Shown in pieces: positions 1-8,734 of a DNA stretch of 64,000 bases (the first letter of the stretch is position 1; each line of letters starts with the position of its first letter). The notes under the pieces were generated by a model, which was not told the origin of the DNA, did not search any database, and worked only from the letters and a program-made list of their open reading frames with translations. This stretch comes from CAVQWT01 sp963810815 (lineage in GTDB: Bacteria > Pseudomonadota > Gammaproteobacteria > Burkholderiales > Casimicrobiaceae): positions 72,094 through 136,093 of the forward strand of contig CAWEPB010000009.1 in NCBI GenBank assembly GCA_963810815.1, given 5' to 3'. A program made the position numbers and the translations under genes.

Positions 1-26
1 AGCCGCGAACCGGTCGGAGAACCGCC

Positions 27-1304
27 ATGCCCCGACGCTTTCCTCCCCGCGGCGCTGCCGCCCACTCGTCGTCCGCCGCACCGCTGGCCGCGGCGATCCG
101 CACCGAACGCGCGTACGGCGCGCGCAACTACGATCCGCTGCCGGTCGTGCTGACCGACGGCGAGGGCGCGTGGATCCGCGACGAGCACGGACGCCGCTAC
201 CTCGACATGATGAGCGCCTACTCGGCGGTTTCGCACGGGCACGCGCACCCGCGGCTCGTTCGCGCGCTGACCGAACAGGCGCAGCGCCTGGCGGTCACCT
301 CGCGTGCATTCCACAATCCGCGGCTGCCGGAATTCCTGCGGCGCCTGACGGAAGTGACCGGCCTCGACCGCGCGTTGCCGGCCAGCGGCGGCGCCGAGGC
401 GGTGGAGACCGCGCTCAAGGCCGCGCGGAAGTGGGGCCACAAGGTCAAGCACATTCCCGACGGGCGGGCCGAGATCATCGTCTGCGACGGCAATTTCCAC
501 GGCCGGTCCATCACCATCGTCGGCTTTTCGTCCGAGGCGCAGTACCGCGACGGCTTCGGCCCGTTCCCGCCCGGCTTCGTGTCGATTCCGTACGGCGACG
601 CGGCCGCGCTCGCGCGCGCCATCGGTCCGAACACCGCGGCGTTCCTGGTCGAGCCGATCCAGGGCGAGGGCGGCATCGTGGTGCCGCCGGCGGGCTGGCT
701 GGCCGCCTGCGCGCGCATCTGCCGCGAGCGCAACGTGCTGCTCATCTGCGACGAGATCCAGACCGGCATGGGCCGTACGGGGCGCTTTCTCGCGTCCGAG
801 CACGACGGCGTGCGGCCGGACGGCGTGATCCTGGGCAAGGCGCTCGGCGGCGGGCTGCTGCCGGTGTCGGCGTTCGTCGCCACCGACGAGGTGATGAGCG
901 TGTTCACGCCGGGGGACCACGGCAGCACCTTCGGCGGCAATCCGCTGGCGGCGGCCGTCGGCCTCGAGGCGCTGGCGGTGCTGTTCGACGAGCGGCTGAT
1001 CGAGCGCTCGGCCGAGCTGGGCGCGCACCTGCTCGCGGCGCTCCGCGACATCCGCAGTCCGCTGATCCGGGACGTGCGCGGCCGCGGCCTCTTCATCGGG
1101 CTCGAGGTGGACACCACCTGGGTCACCGCCCGGCAGGTGGTGGAACGGCTGCTGGCGCGCGGCATCCTGTCGAAGGACACGCACGGCACCGTCGTGCGCT
1201 TCGCGCCGCCGCTGGTGATCGACCGCGCCGATCTCGACTGGGCCGCGAACGAGGTGCGGGCGGTGTTCGCCGAGCTGCCGGACGGCCTGAAGCGCGCTGC
1301 CTGA
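27..1304 (+). CDS. rocD: Ornithine aminotransferase (ornithine-oxo-acid transaminase)
   Basis: Class III PLP-dependent aminotransferase of 425 residues that should move the delta-amino group of ornithine to 2-oxoglutarate, giving glutamate semialdehyde (proline/arginine interconversion, cytosol). The N-terminal half carries the ornithine-aminotransferase signature YLDMMSAYSAVSHGH and the AVETALKAARKWG block. The cofactor Asp is about residue 242 (CDEIQTGMGRTG) and the PLP Lys is about K271 (LGKALGGG). Length fits the family, with an Ala/Arg-rich N-terminal extension of about 25 residues, so a slightly later start is possible. Metabolically it pairs with proA (57.1 kb) and arcDA (60.5-63.2 kb), although these are not in one operon with it. 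Confidence 0.93.
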   Translation: MPRRFPPRGAAAHSSSAAPLAAAIRTERAYGARNYDPLPVVLTDGEGAWIRDEHGRRYLDMMSAYSAVSHGHAHPRLVRALTEQAQRLAVTSRAFHNPRLPEFLRRLTEVTGLDRALPASGGAEAVETALKAARKWGHKVKHIPDGRAEIIVCDGNFHGRSITIVGFSSEAQYRDGFGPFPPGFVSIPYGDAAALARAIGPNTAAFLVEPIQGEGGIVVPPAGWLAACARICRERNVLLICDEIQTGMGRTGRFLASEHDGVRPDGVILGKALGGGLLPVSAFVATDEVMSVFTPGDHGSTFGGNPLAAAVGLEALAVLFDERLIERSAELGAHLLAALRDIRSPLIRDVRGRGLFIGLEVDTTWVTARQVVERLLARGILSKDTHGTVVRFAPPLVIDRADLDWAANEVRAVFAELPDGLKRAA

Positions 1305-1320
1305 CGGCGGGCGGGCGAGC

Positions 1321-1326
1321 TACAAT
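1321..1326 (+). promoter_or_regulatory. Candidate -10 box for the DUF3617 gene
   Basis: TACAAT inside the gene gap, 36 bases before the next start codon. The same GCTAYAAT core occurs before other genes here (35.708 kb; minus strand at 57.12 kb). No convincing -35 hexamer is seen. Confidence 0.35.
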
Positions 1327-1362
1327 GGCCGCGCCCGTCCGACCCCGCCAGGAGCGCATCGC

Positions 1363-2481
1363 ATGACCGCCGTCCGCATGACCGCCGTCCGCCGTCCCCA
1401 GCTTCGCTTCGTCCGCGCCGCCGTCGCGGCATTCGTCGTCGCCGCCGCCGGCGCGGCCCTGGCCCAGGCGCCGCAGATGTTCAAGGCGGGCCCCGGGCCC
1501 GACGAGCTCTGGGACGTCACCGTCCGGATGGAGATGGTCGGCATGCCGATGCAGATGCCCGCGACGACGTCGCAGGTCTGCATGAAGAAGGACCGGAGCG
1601 CCGACCGGATGGTCCCGCAGAACAAGGACTGCACGATGAGCGACGTGAGGAACGTCGGCAACCGGATGACGTTCCGCTTCGTCTGCACCGGCGAGGAGCC
1701 GATGGAAGGCACCGGCGAGATCACGTCGACGCCGACGAGCTACGACGGCCGGATGACCATGAAGGGCACGCGCCGCGGCAGCGACATCAACATGGTCCAG
1801 AACTTCGCGGGCAAGAAGGTCGGCACCTGCACCGACACGTCGGCGCAGGCGATCGCGAAGATCGAGGGCGACGCGGCGGCGCAGAAGGCGAAGTTCTGCG
1901 CCGACAGCATGGAGAGCCTGACGGCGGCGGCGTTCGTCGGCAAGGACGCCGCCTGCGCCTCGCAGGCGAAGGCGTTCTGCGACAAGGTCGGCGGCCTCGC
2001 GGCCGGCGGCCGGACGCCGGCCGGCTATCGCGCGGCCGTGGGCAAGCGCGGCGCCATGATGACCAAGCCCGCGTTCACCGCGTGCAAACAGGACTTCGAC
2101 GCCATGCAGACGGCGGCCTGCGCGTCGGGCGTGTCGTCGCGCGACTGGTCGTTCGTCGGCAGCGGGTCCTGCGACCCCGACGTCCGCAAGCAGGGCGACG
2201 CGATGTGCAAGGGCCGGGCGTTCACCGGCATGGACCGCGCGATCGTGCCGCTGTGCAACCGCTACGCCGCGCTGTCGCGTGGCGCGGGCGGCGAGGACGG
2301 GGGCGAGGGCGGCGGCAGCTCCGGCGGCGCGGGTGGCGCGGGCGGCTCCGGCAGCTCCGGCAGCGGTTCCTCGGCCACCGGCACCGCCCCGCGGGCGCCG
2401 GCGAAGCCCGAAGAGCCGAAGCCCGCCGACAACGCCGTGCAGGAAGGCGTCAACCAGCTGCGCAAGCTGCTGCCGTTCTGA
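1363..2481 (+). CDS. DUF3617-type exported protein with Gly/Ser-rich tail
   Basis: 372-residue exported protein of unknown role. A hydrophobic signal segment ending AGAALAQ lies at about residues 18-35. The DUF3617-like part follows (ELWDVTVRMEMVGMPMQMP, then C-M-K-K and an MTFRFVCTGEEPMEGTGE stretch), with many paired cysteines to about residue 310, suggesting disulfides in the periplasm. The last 70 residues are a Gly/Ser linker and an Ala/Pro/Lys stretch. The start is ambiguous because the first 15 bases (ATGACCGCCGTCCGC) are exactly duplicated in tandem, so ATG 1363 and ATG 1378 are both in frame. Assignment rests on the motif pattern; function unknown. Confidence 0.75.
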   Translation: MTAVRMTAVRRPQLRFVRAAVAAFVVAAAGAALAQAPQMFKAGPGPDELWDVTVRMEMVGMPMQMPATTSQVCMKKDRSADRMVPQNKDCTMSDVRNVGNRMTFRFVCTGEEPMEGTGEITSTPTSYDGRMTMKGTRRGSDINMVQNFAGKKVGTCTDTSAQAIAKIEGDAAAQKAKFCADSMESLTAAAFVGKDAACASQAKAFCDKVGGLAAGGRTPAGYRAAVGKRGAMMTKPAFTACKQDFDAMQTAACASGVSSRDWSFVGSGSCDPDVRKQGDAMCKGRAFTGMDRAIVPLCNRYAALSRGAGGEDGGEGGGSSGGAGGAGGSGSSGSGSSATGTAPRAPAKPEEPKPADNAVQEGVNQLRKLLPF

Positions 2482-2483
2482 CC

Positions 2484-3458
2484 GTGCGCACGCCGGGCCG
2501 CGGCAGGATCGCGGCCGCGACGGCGGTCGCGCGGCGATTGGCGGTGACTGCGGTCATCGCGACGGCGATGGCGATGCCGGCGGCGCGGGCGCAAACCGCG
2601 GCGCCGGGTCCCCGTCCGCCGTCCCCGTCGTCGGCTTCGGCTTCGGCCGGCTCGTCGCCCGCGGCGCCGCCGGGCATCCGGTCCGCAGCGCCACCGACCG
2701 GTGCATTGCCCGACCGCTATCCCGGCGTGGCCGCCGCGTACCTGGTGCGCCGCGACGGCGCCGATCTCTGGGGCGCGCGCATCGACACGCCGCTGCCGCC
2801 GGCGAGCCTCGCCAAGCTGATGACCGCGCTGCTGGTGGTCGAAGCCGGCCGCGCCGACGATATCGTCACCGTCAGCGCGCGGGCTGCCGCCACCGGCGGC
2901 GCGCGGCTGGGCCTTCGGGCCGGCGAACGTCTGGCGGTGTCGGCGCTGCTCGCGGCGCTGCTGCTGCGCTCGGCCAACGATGCCTGCGTCGCGCTGGCCG
3001 AGTGGCGCGACGGCAGCGAGCAGGCATTCGTCGCGCGGATGAACGCGCGGGCCGGGGAGCTCGGCCTCGCGCGCACGCGCTTCGCCGGTGCCTGCGGCTT
3101 CGACGCGCCCGGACAGCATTCGAGCGCGCGCGACCTCGCCGCGCTGGCCGAGCACGTGCTCGGCCAGCCCGCGCTGGCCGCGCTGGCCGCGCGCGAGCGC
3201 ATGACCATCCGCAGCGAGGGCGACCGCTCGTTCGCGCTCGCCAACACCAACGCGCTGCTCGGGCGCGTGCCCGGCGTCAACGGCCTGAAGACCGGTTTCA
3301 CCAACGGCGCCGGCCGCTGCCTCGTCGTCAGCGCCGAGCGCGGCGGCGTGCGCGTGCTCGCCGTGCTGCTGGGAGCGGGCGACCGCTGGTGGGATGCGGT
3401 GGCGATGGTCGAGCGCGCGCTGGACCCGCCGACGGCACGCGATGGCCGCGGCGGCTGA
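2484..3458 (+). CDS. D-alanyl-D-alanine carboxypeptidase (peptidase S11)
   Basis: Penicillin-binding-protein-type DD-carboxypeptidase that trims the terminal D-Ala of peptidoglycan stem peptides in the periplasm. All three active-site motifs are present in order: SLAK (S108, K111), SAN (S163-N165) and KTG (K269). The N terminus holds an Ala-rich hydrophobic signal followed by a Pro/Ser/Ala linker before the catalytic domain. There is no ATG near the front. I chose GTG 2484, two bases after the upstream stop; TTG 2538, GTG 2544 and ATG 2568 are alternatives that would still leave a signal sequence. No C-terminal membrane-anchor helix as in PBP5/6 is visible. It overlaps the next gene by 17 bases. 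Confidence 0.85.
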   Translation: MRTPGRGRIAAATAVARRLAVTAVIATAMAMPAARAQTAAPGPRPPSPSSASASAGSSPAAPPGIRSAAPPTGALPDRYPGVAAAYLVRRDGADLWGARIDTPLPPASLAKLMTALLVVEAGRADDIVTVSARAAATGGARLGLRAGERLAVSALLAALLLRSANDACVALAEWRDGSEQAFVARMNARAGELGLARTRFAGACGFDAPGQHSSARDLAALAEHVLGQPALAALAARERMTIRSEGDRSFALANTNALLGRVPGVNGLKTGFTNGAGRCLVVSAERGGVRVLAVLLGAGDRWWDAVAMVERALDPPTARDGRGG

Positions 3459-5029
3459 ACGGGAAGACGAGCGCGCGGGACGCCCCGGCGGCGGCCGCGT
3501 CGCGCCGCCGATGCCGTGGTGGCTGTTCGCCGCGTTGCCCGTGGCGGTCGCGATCGCCTGGGCCAACGCGTTCCCGGGAACGTTCCAGTTCGACGACTAT
3601 GCGGTGATCGTCGACAACCCGGCGGTGCAGCGCTGGACCGCGTTCGTCGCGTCGATGCCGGGGATCCGCCCGCTGCTCAAGGCAAGCTACACCTTCTCGT
3701 GGACCGTCGGCGGCGGCGCGCCGACGGCGTTCGTCGCGTTCAACGTCGCCGTCCACGCCGCGAACGCGGTGCTGGTCATGCTGCTCGCGCGGCGCGTGCT
3801 CGCGCTGACGGCGCCGGAACTGCGGCCGCGGACGGGCATCGCCGTCGCGACCGCATTGCTGTTCGCGCTGCATCCGGCGCAGACCGAGGCGGTGACCTGG
3901 ATCGCCGGCCGCGCGACGTCGCTGTCGGCAGGCTTCGTCCTCGCCTCGGTCCTGCTCTGGCTCGCCGGGGCCGACGCCGCCGAGGTCGGCGACGCCGCGC
4001 GCGCACGCCGGCGCCGCAGCGCGGCGATGGCGGCCTTCGCCGCCGCGCTCGCCGTCAAGGAGACCGCGGCGACGCTGCCGTTCGCGCTGTTGCTGCTGGA
4101 AGCGCTGCGGCGGGTCGTCCGCGATCCGGGCAACCACGCGCAGGCCGCCGCGCCGGCGCGCCCGTGGCGCGATGCGTTGCGGGCGACGGCGCCGCCATTC
4201 GTTCTGCTGGCGCTGGCCGCCGCCGCCGCATGGTCGGTGCCGACGTACCGCCGGCTGGTCGCCGCGAGCCTCGATACGCGCGGACCGTTCGCCAACCTCG
4301 CCGCGCAGGTCGACGCGATCGCCTACCTGGTCACCGACCCGCTGCTGCGGCTGCGCGTGAACATCGATCCCGAGGTGCCGCTGACGGCGTTCGGGCCACC
4401 ATGGTGGCTGGCGGCAGCGGCGTTGACGGCGGTGGCGCTGGTCGCGGCGGCGGGACTGTCGGCACGACCCGCGGCCCGCCCGCCCGCGGCGTGGCGCTCG
4501 CCGCTGGTCGGGTTCGCCCTCGCCTGGTTCCTGCTGCACCTCGCGCCGACCAATTCCCTGCTGGCGCGCTTCGACCTCGCCAACGACCGCCAGCTCTACC
4601 TCGCGCTGCTGGGCCCGGCGCTGCTGGTCGCGGCGGCGCTGCCGGCATGGCGCGCGCGGCGCGGGCGGCGGGTGGCAAGGGTGCGGCCCGCGGCGCCGGG
4701 AGCAGCAGGCGGCGCCTGGACAGGAGATGCGGCGCCCGAGGTCGGCGCCGCCGGCGAGTGTGCTCGCGCTGGTCCCCGCTGCGCTGCTCGCCGCGGTGCT
4801 CGGTGCGGCGACGATCGCGCGCAACCGCGACTACGCAACGGAGATCGCGCTGTGGGAGGCGACGGTGCGGACCGCGCCTTCGAAGGCCCGCGCGTGGAAC
4901 AACCTGGGCTACGCGTACGAGCAGGCCGGACGTCGCGCCGACGCCCGCAGCGCGTACGAACGGGCGCTCTCGCTCGACCCCGATCAATACAAGGCACGCT
5001 CGAATCTCCACCTTCTGGACGACCCGTAG
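3442..5029 (+). pseudogene. Multi-spanning membrane protein with C-terminal TPR (frameshifted)
   Basis: Polytopic protein resembling TMTC/DUF1736-type or GT-C-like membrane proteins with a C-terminal TPR. The first frame (3442 to about 4690) encodes FDDYAVIVDNPAVQ after the first helix, then HPAQTEAVTWIAGRATSLS, and about ten hydrophobic segments. The last helix and a TPR (ARAWNNLGYAYEQAGRR, YERALSLDPD) continue in the next frame from about 4727 to the stop at 5029. One extra base in 4650-4745 explains the break. As sequenced, frame one runs on in frame into the downstream nucleotidase, which would be a spurious fusion. It may be decay or an indel error. Confidence 0.6.
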
Positions 5030-5046
5030 CCGCGCGACCCGCGGCG

Positions 5047-5052
5047 TATACT
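5047..5052 (+). promoter_or_regulatory. Candidate -10 box placing transcription start at the ATG
   Basis: TATACT followed by six bases and then the ATG of the 5'-nucleotidase. With normal spacing the transcript would begin at or next to the start codon, and no Shine-Dalgarno sequence is visible, so a leaderless mRNA is possible. Confidence 0.35.
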
Positions 5053-5058
5053 TTCCCG

Positions 5059-5958
5059 ATGCCAGCGCCGGACCTCACCGACCAACTCGTCGTCGCGATC
5101 AGCTCGCGCGCACTGTTCGACTTCGAGGAGGAGAACCAGGTCTTCGAGACCGCCGACGACCGTGCGTACATGACGCTGCAGCTCGAGCGGCTGACGCAGC
5201 CGGCGAAGCCCGGCGTCGCGTACCGGCTGGTGCGCAAGCTGCTGCGCTTCAACGACGAGGCGAGCAAGCGGGTCGAGGTGGTGATCCTGTCGCGCAACGA
5301 CCCGGTGTCGGGCCTGCGCGTGTTCCGCTCGGTCAAGGGCTCGGGGCTGCCGATCGAGCGCGGCGTGTTCACGCGCGGCCGCGCGCCCTTCAGCTACCTG
5401 GCGCCGCTGAAGGCGAACCTGTTCCTGTCGGCCAACGCGGACGACGTGCGGCGCGCGCTCGAGGCGGGTTTCCCCGCGGCGATGGTCTACACGCAGTCGC
5501 AGTCGACCGACTCGCACCCCGACGAGGTGCGCATCGCCTTCGACGGCGACGCGGTGCTGTTCGCCGACGAGGCCGAGCGCGTCTACCAGGCCGAGGGCCT
5601 CACCGCGTTCCAGACGCACGAGGCGAAGAACGCCGAGCGGCCGCTGCCGTCGGGGCCGTTCAAGCCGCTGCTCGAGGCGCTGCACCGGCTGCAGGTCGAG
5701 TCGCGCGCCGGCCCGATGAAGCTGCGCACGGCGCTGGTGACGGCGCGCAGCGCGCCCGCGCACGAGCGCGCGATCCGGACGCTGATGGACTGGAACATCG
5801 CGATCGACGAGGCGATGTTCCTGGGCGGCCTCGAGAAGGGTCCGTTCCTGCGCGAGTTCGAGCCGGACTTCTACTTCGACGACCAGACGCGCCACGTCGA
5901 GAGCGCGTCGAAGCACGTGCCGTCGGGGCACGTGCTGCACGGCATCTCGAACGAGTAG
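5059..5958 (+). CDS. Cytosolic 5'-nucleotidase (PF06189 type)
   Basis: 299-residue protein of the cytosolic-I 5'-nucleotidase family, which hydrolyses nucleoside monophosphates. Recognisable blocks are AISSRALFDFEEEN near the start, VILSRNDPVSGLRVF, AFDGDAVLFADEAE in the middle (HAD-like acidic motif) and FLGGLEKGPFLREFEPD followed by FYFDDQ near the end. The start follows from the conserved N terminus, since the frame is open far upstream into the preceding broken gene. Its stop converges with the molbindin gene, 31 bases away. The substrate cannot be told from sequence. Confidence 0.85.
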   Translation: MPAPDLTDQLVVAISSRALFDFEEENQVFETADDRAYMTLQLERLTQPAKPGVAYRLVRKLLRFNDEASKRVEVVILSRNDPVSGLRVFRSVKGSGLPIERGVFTRGRAPFSYLAPLKANLFLSANADDVRRALEAGFPAAMVYTQSQSTDSHPDEVRIAFDGDAVLFADEAERVYQAEGLTAFQTHEAKNAERPLPSGPFKPLLEALHRLQVESRAGPMKLRTALVTARSAPAHERAIRTLMDWNIAIDEAMFLGGLEKGPFLREFEPDFYFDDQTRHVESASKHVPSGHVLHGISNE

Positions 5959-5989
5959 CGCCGGCGCACGCGCCGGCGGGTCGCGCCGT

Positions 5990-6196
5990 TCAGACCTTGC
6001 CGACGATGACGTCCGAGGCCTTGATGATCGCGGCCGCGCTGTCGCCGGCCTTCAGCGCGAGTTCGTCGACGGCCTCGTTGGTGATCGACGCGGTGATGAC
6101 ACCGCCGCCGATGTTGATCTTCACATGCGACGTGGTGGCGCCGCGGGTGACCTCGGTGACCTTGCCGTTCAGGACGTTGCGGGCGGAGAGCTTCAT
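5990..6196 (-). CDS. Molbindin-type oxyanion-binding protein (TOBE/Mop domain)
   Basis: 68-residue single Mop/TOBE domain protein. It begins MKLSARNVLNGKVTEVTRG and has the alternating beta pattern and VKINIGGG block of molbindins, small cytosolic proteins that store molybdate or tungstate as oligomers. ATG 6196 is chosen because AGGA lies five bases upstream; an ATG two codons earlier is possible. It is the last gene of the tungstate uptake operon, 128 bases after tupA, so tungstate or molybdate storage is the natural role. The length matches known molbindins. Confidence 0.85.
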   Translation of the reverse strand: MKLSARNVLNGKVTEVTRGATTSHVKINIGGGVITASITNEAVDELALKAGDSAAAIIKASDVIVGKV

Positions 6197-6324
6197 GTTC
6201 ATCCTTTTGGTTATCAATGGCTTGCACAGCTACTGCGGCAGCGAAAGCCCATGCGCGGCGGCGGCGAGCCGCGAACCCATGGCCAGCGACAGCATCAGCG
6301 TCAGTGCGCAGGCGTGGCGCCGGA

Positions 6325-7155
6325 TCATTTCTTCGCGCTCGGGAAGAACAGCTGCTCGCCGCCGACCTTGTAGCCGGCGATCGACGCCTGGCCTTCGGGC
6401 GACACGATCCAGTCGATGAATGCCATGCCCTCGGCTTTCTTAACGTGGGGGTGCTTCGCCGGATTCACCAGCATCACGCCGTAGGGGTTGAACAGTTTCT
6501 GGTCGCCCTGCACGACGATGGCGAGATCGCCGCGGTTCTTGAACGAGAGCCAGGTCCCGCGGTCGGCGAGGATGTACGCGTTCATCGACGATGCGGTGTT
6601 GAGCGCCGGGCCCATGCCCGACCCGGTCTCGCGGTACCAGCTGCCCCGGCCCGCGGTCGGGTCGACGCCGGCATCCTTGAAGTAACGCAGCTCGGCCGCG
6701 TGGGTGCCGCTCTTGTCGCCGCGCGAAACGAAAGGCGCCTGCGCGTCGGCGATCTTCTTCAGCGCCACCGCGACGTCCTTGCCGCCGGCGACCTTCGCCG
6801 GGTCGGACTTCGGCCCGATCAGCACGAAGTCGTTGTACATCACGTCGCGGCGTTCGATGCCGAATCCCTCGGCGACGAACTTGTCCTCGGCAACGCGATC
6901 GTGGACGAACACGACGTCGGCGTCGCCGCGACGGCCGGTGTCGAGCGCCTGGCCCGTGCCCAGCGCGACGACTTTCACCGCGATGCCGGTCTTCTTCGTG
7001 AACTCGGGCAGGATGTGGCCGAAGAGGCCCGACTGCTCGGTCGACGTCGTGGACGCGACGACGATCGACTTGTCCTGCGCGTGCGCGGACGGCGCCGCCA
7101 CGAGGGTGGACAGAGCGGCAAGCGCGAATGCGCCCAGGAAACGTTTCAGTGCCAT
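6325..7155 (-). CDS. tupA: Tungstate ABC transporter substrate-binding protein
   Basis: 276-residue periplasmic binding protein. A clear signal peptide (MALKRFLGAFALAALSTLVA) ends at AHAQ. It is followed by IVVASTTSTEQSGLF, the TTTS-type signature of TupA that separates tungstate binders from ModA. Other blocks are GTGQALDTGRRGDADVVFVHD, FVSRGDKSGTHAAEL and ETGSGMGPALNTAS. The start overlaps the end of tupC by 10 bases, so expression is probably coupled. Gene order on the minus strand is tupB-tupC-tupA-mop. Tungstate is preferred over molybdate from the family signature, but specificity needs a binding test. Confidence 0.9.
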   Translation of the reverse strand: MALKRFLGAFALAALSTLVAAPSAHAQDKSIVVASTTSTEQSGLFGHILPEFTKKTGIAVKVVALGTGQALDTGRRGDADVVFVHDRVAEDKFVAEGFGIERRDVMYNDFVLIGPKSDPAKVAGGKDVAVALKKIADAQAPFVSRGDKSGTHAAELRYFKDAGVDPTAGRGSWYRETGSGMGPALNTASSMNAYILADRGTWLSFKNRGDLAIVVQGDQKLFNPYGVMLVNPAKHPHVKKAEGMAFIDWIVSPEGQASIAGYKVGGEQLFFPSAKK

Positions 7156-7871
7156 GGCAGTTCTCCGTTGAGAAAGGCGGCGGCTTCGGCCGTCGCGGGG
7201 TGGCGAAAAAAGGTGTCGACCGGCGCACGCTCGGCGAGCCGGCCGTCGTTGAGGAACAGGATTTCGTCGCCGAGGCGCTTGGCCTGGCCGAGGTTGTGCG
7301 TGACCAGCACGATCTTGGTGCCGGCCGCGTGGATCGCGGCGATCACCGACTCGACCTCGCGCGCCGCCGAGGGGTCCAGGCTCGCCGTCGGCTCGTCGAG
7401 GAACAGCACCTCGGGCGCGAGCATCCACGCGCGGGCCAGCGCGAGGCGCTGCTGCTCGCCGCCCGAGAGCACGCGCGCCGGATGGTCGGCGAAACCGGCC
7501 AGTCCGACCCGGGCGAGTGCCGTGAGCGCGCGCTCGTCGCGCCGGTCCCGCGGCACGCCGGCGAGTTGAAGTGCGAAGCGCAGGTTGCCCAGCACCGAGC
7601 GGCGGAACAGCACCGGCCGCTGGAACACCATCGCCTGCCGGCGCGGTGCGCCCGGGACCTCCGGCGCGCTCCAGCGCACCCGCCCCGACGTGGGGGCGAG
7701 CAGGCCGTGGCAGATCCGCAGCAGCACGCTCTTGCCCGCGCCGTTGGCGCCGAGGATCACGCTGCGGACCTGCGTCTCGAGCGTCAGGTTGACGCGGTCG
7801 AGGATGGCGCGGCCGCCGGCGACGAACGAGACGTCCTCCAGCACGAGCGGCAGCAGGGGGGTGTCAGCCAT
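7146..7871 (-). CDS. tupC: Tungstate ABC transporter ATP-binding protein
   Basis: 241-residue ABC ATPase with Walker A GANGAGKS (about residues 42-49), signature LSGGEQQRLALARA, Walker B VLFLDEPTASLD and the switch His in LVTHN. It powers the TupB permease at the inner membrane. There is no C-terminal TOBE extension of the ModC type, so oxyanion storage or regulation falls to the separate Mop protein. It overlaps tupB by 8 bases and tupA by 10, a tightly coupled operon. Confidence 0.92.
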   Translation of the reverse strand: MADTPLLPLVLEDVSFVAGGRAILDRVNLTLETQVRSVILGANGAGKSVLLRICHGLLAPTSGRVRWSAPEVPGAPRRQAMVFQRPVLFRRSVLGNLRFALQLAGVPRDRRDERALTALARVGLAGFADHPARVLSGGEQQRLALARAWMLAPEVLFLDEPTASLDPSAAREVESVIAAIHAAGTKIVLVTHNLGQAKRLGDEILFLNDGRLAERAPVDTFFRHPATAEAAAFLNGELPWH

Positions 7872-8568
7872 GGCGTCGCTGCGCGCCTTCCTTGACCAGG
7901 TGCGCGACGATGGTCAGCGCCAGCACCAGCGCCAGCAGCACGATCCCCAGCCCCAGCGCCAGCGGCAGGTCGCCCTTCGAGGTCTCGAGCGCGATCGCCG
8001 TCGTCATCACGCGGGTCACGCCGTCGATGTTGCCGCCGACGATCATCACCGCGCCGACCTCGGCGATGGCGCGGCCGAAGCCGGCCAGCACCACGGTCAC
8101 CAGCGTGAAGCGCAGGTCGAACAGCAGCGCCAGCGCCGACGCGCCGGTGCCGGCGCCCAGCGACTGCAGCTGCTCGCGCGACTCGGACCAGGCGTCGGCG
8201 ACGAGCTGGCGCGTCAGCGCCGCGAGCAGCGGGAACACGAGGACCGCCTGCGCCACGACCATCGCGGCCGGCGTGAACAGGATGCCGAATGCGCCCAGCG
8301 GTCCGGCCCTCGACAGCAGCAGGTAGACGGCGAGGCCGACGACGACGGCGGGCAGTCCCAGCAGGGCATTGAGCACCACGATCGTCGCCCGGCGGCCCGG
8401 GAAGTCCGCGACCGCGAGCGCCGCGCCGGCGGGCAGCGCCAGCAGCGCCGACAGCGTTACCGATGTCAGGCTGACGCGGATCGACAGCCAGATGATCTCG
8501 AGCAGCCGGGGGTCGCCCCGGGCGATCATCGATGCGGCTTCGGCGAAGGCGAGCGGGACGGTGTTCAT
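7864..8568 (-). CDS. tupB: Tungstate ABC transporter permease
   Basis: 234-residue inner-membrane permease with about five to six hydrophobic segments. The cytoplasmic ABC-coupling loop is LGAGTGASALALLFDLRFTLVTVVLAGFGRAIAEVGAVMIVGGN, which includes the EAA-type Gly motif typical of TupB. The start MNTVPLAFAEA is taken because upstream codons in frame read as Pro/Arg-rich noise. It is the first gene of the tup operon and diverges from the regulator at 8735, with 166 bases between starts. Confidence 0.9.
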   Translation of the reverse strand: MNTVPLAFAEAASMIARGDPRLLEIIWLSIRVSLTSVTLSALLALPAGAALAVADFPGRRATIVVLNALLGLPAVVVGLAVYLLLSRAGPLGAFGILFTPAAMVVAQAVLVFPLLAALTRQLVADAWSESREQLQSLGAGTGASALALLFDLRFTLVTVVLAGFGRAIAEVGAVMIVGGNIDGVTRVMTTAIALETSKGDLPLALGLGIVLLALVLALTIVAHLVKEGAQRRHG

Positions 8569-8716
8569 CGGGTAGGGCTGACGTCGGTGCGGCGGCGGGC
8601 CGACGCGGCCAGCCGGTGGAACGTGGCCGACCGGGTCAGCCTTGGGCAAATCACGGCGTGGGAGTGGGGCAGCGCCGGGACCGCGAGTCTAGGGCGTCGC
8701 GCGCGGCGGAGCAAAA

Positions 8717-8734
8717 TATGCAACACTTTGCATA
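8717..8734 (+). promoter_or_regulatory. Perfect inverted repeat abutting the regulator start
   Basis: TATGCAA-CACT-TTGCATA: seven-base perfect arms around a four-base spacer, ending one base before the ATG of the regulator gene. The flanks are unusually A+T-rich for this window. It is the obvious operator candidate for autoregulation and for the divergent tupBCA operon. It does not match the ModE consensus I know. Confidence 0.5.

Noticed and set aside
3394..5958. Apparent 854-residue fusion of membrane protein and 5'-nucleotidase
   Set aside because: The fusion arises only because the membrane-protein gene shifts frame near 4700; the TPR end lies in another frame and the nucleotidase has its own start at 5059.
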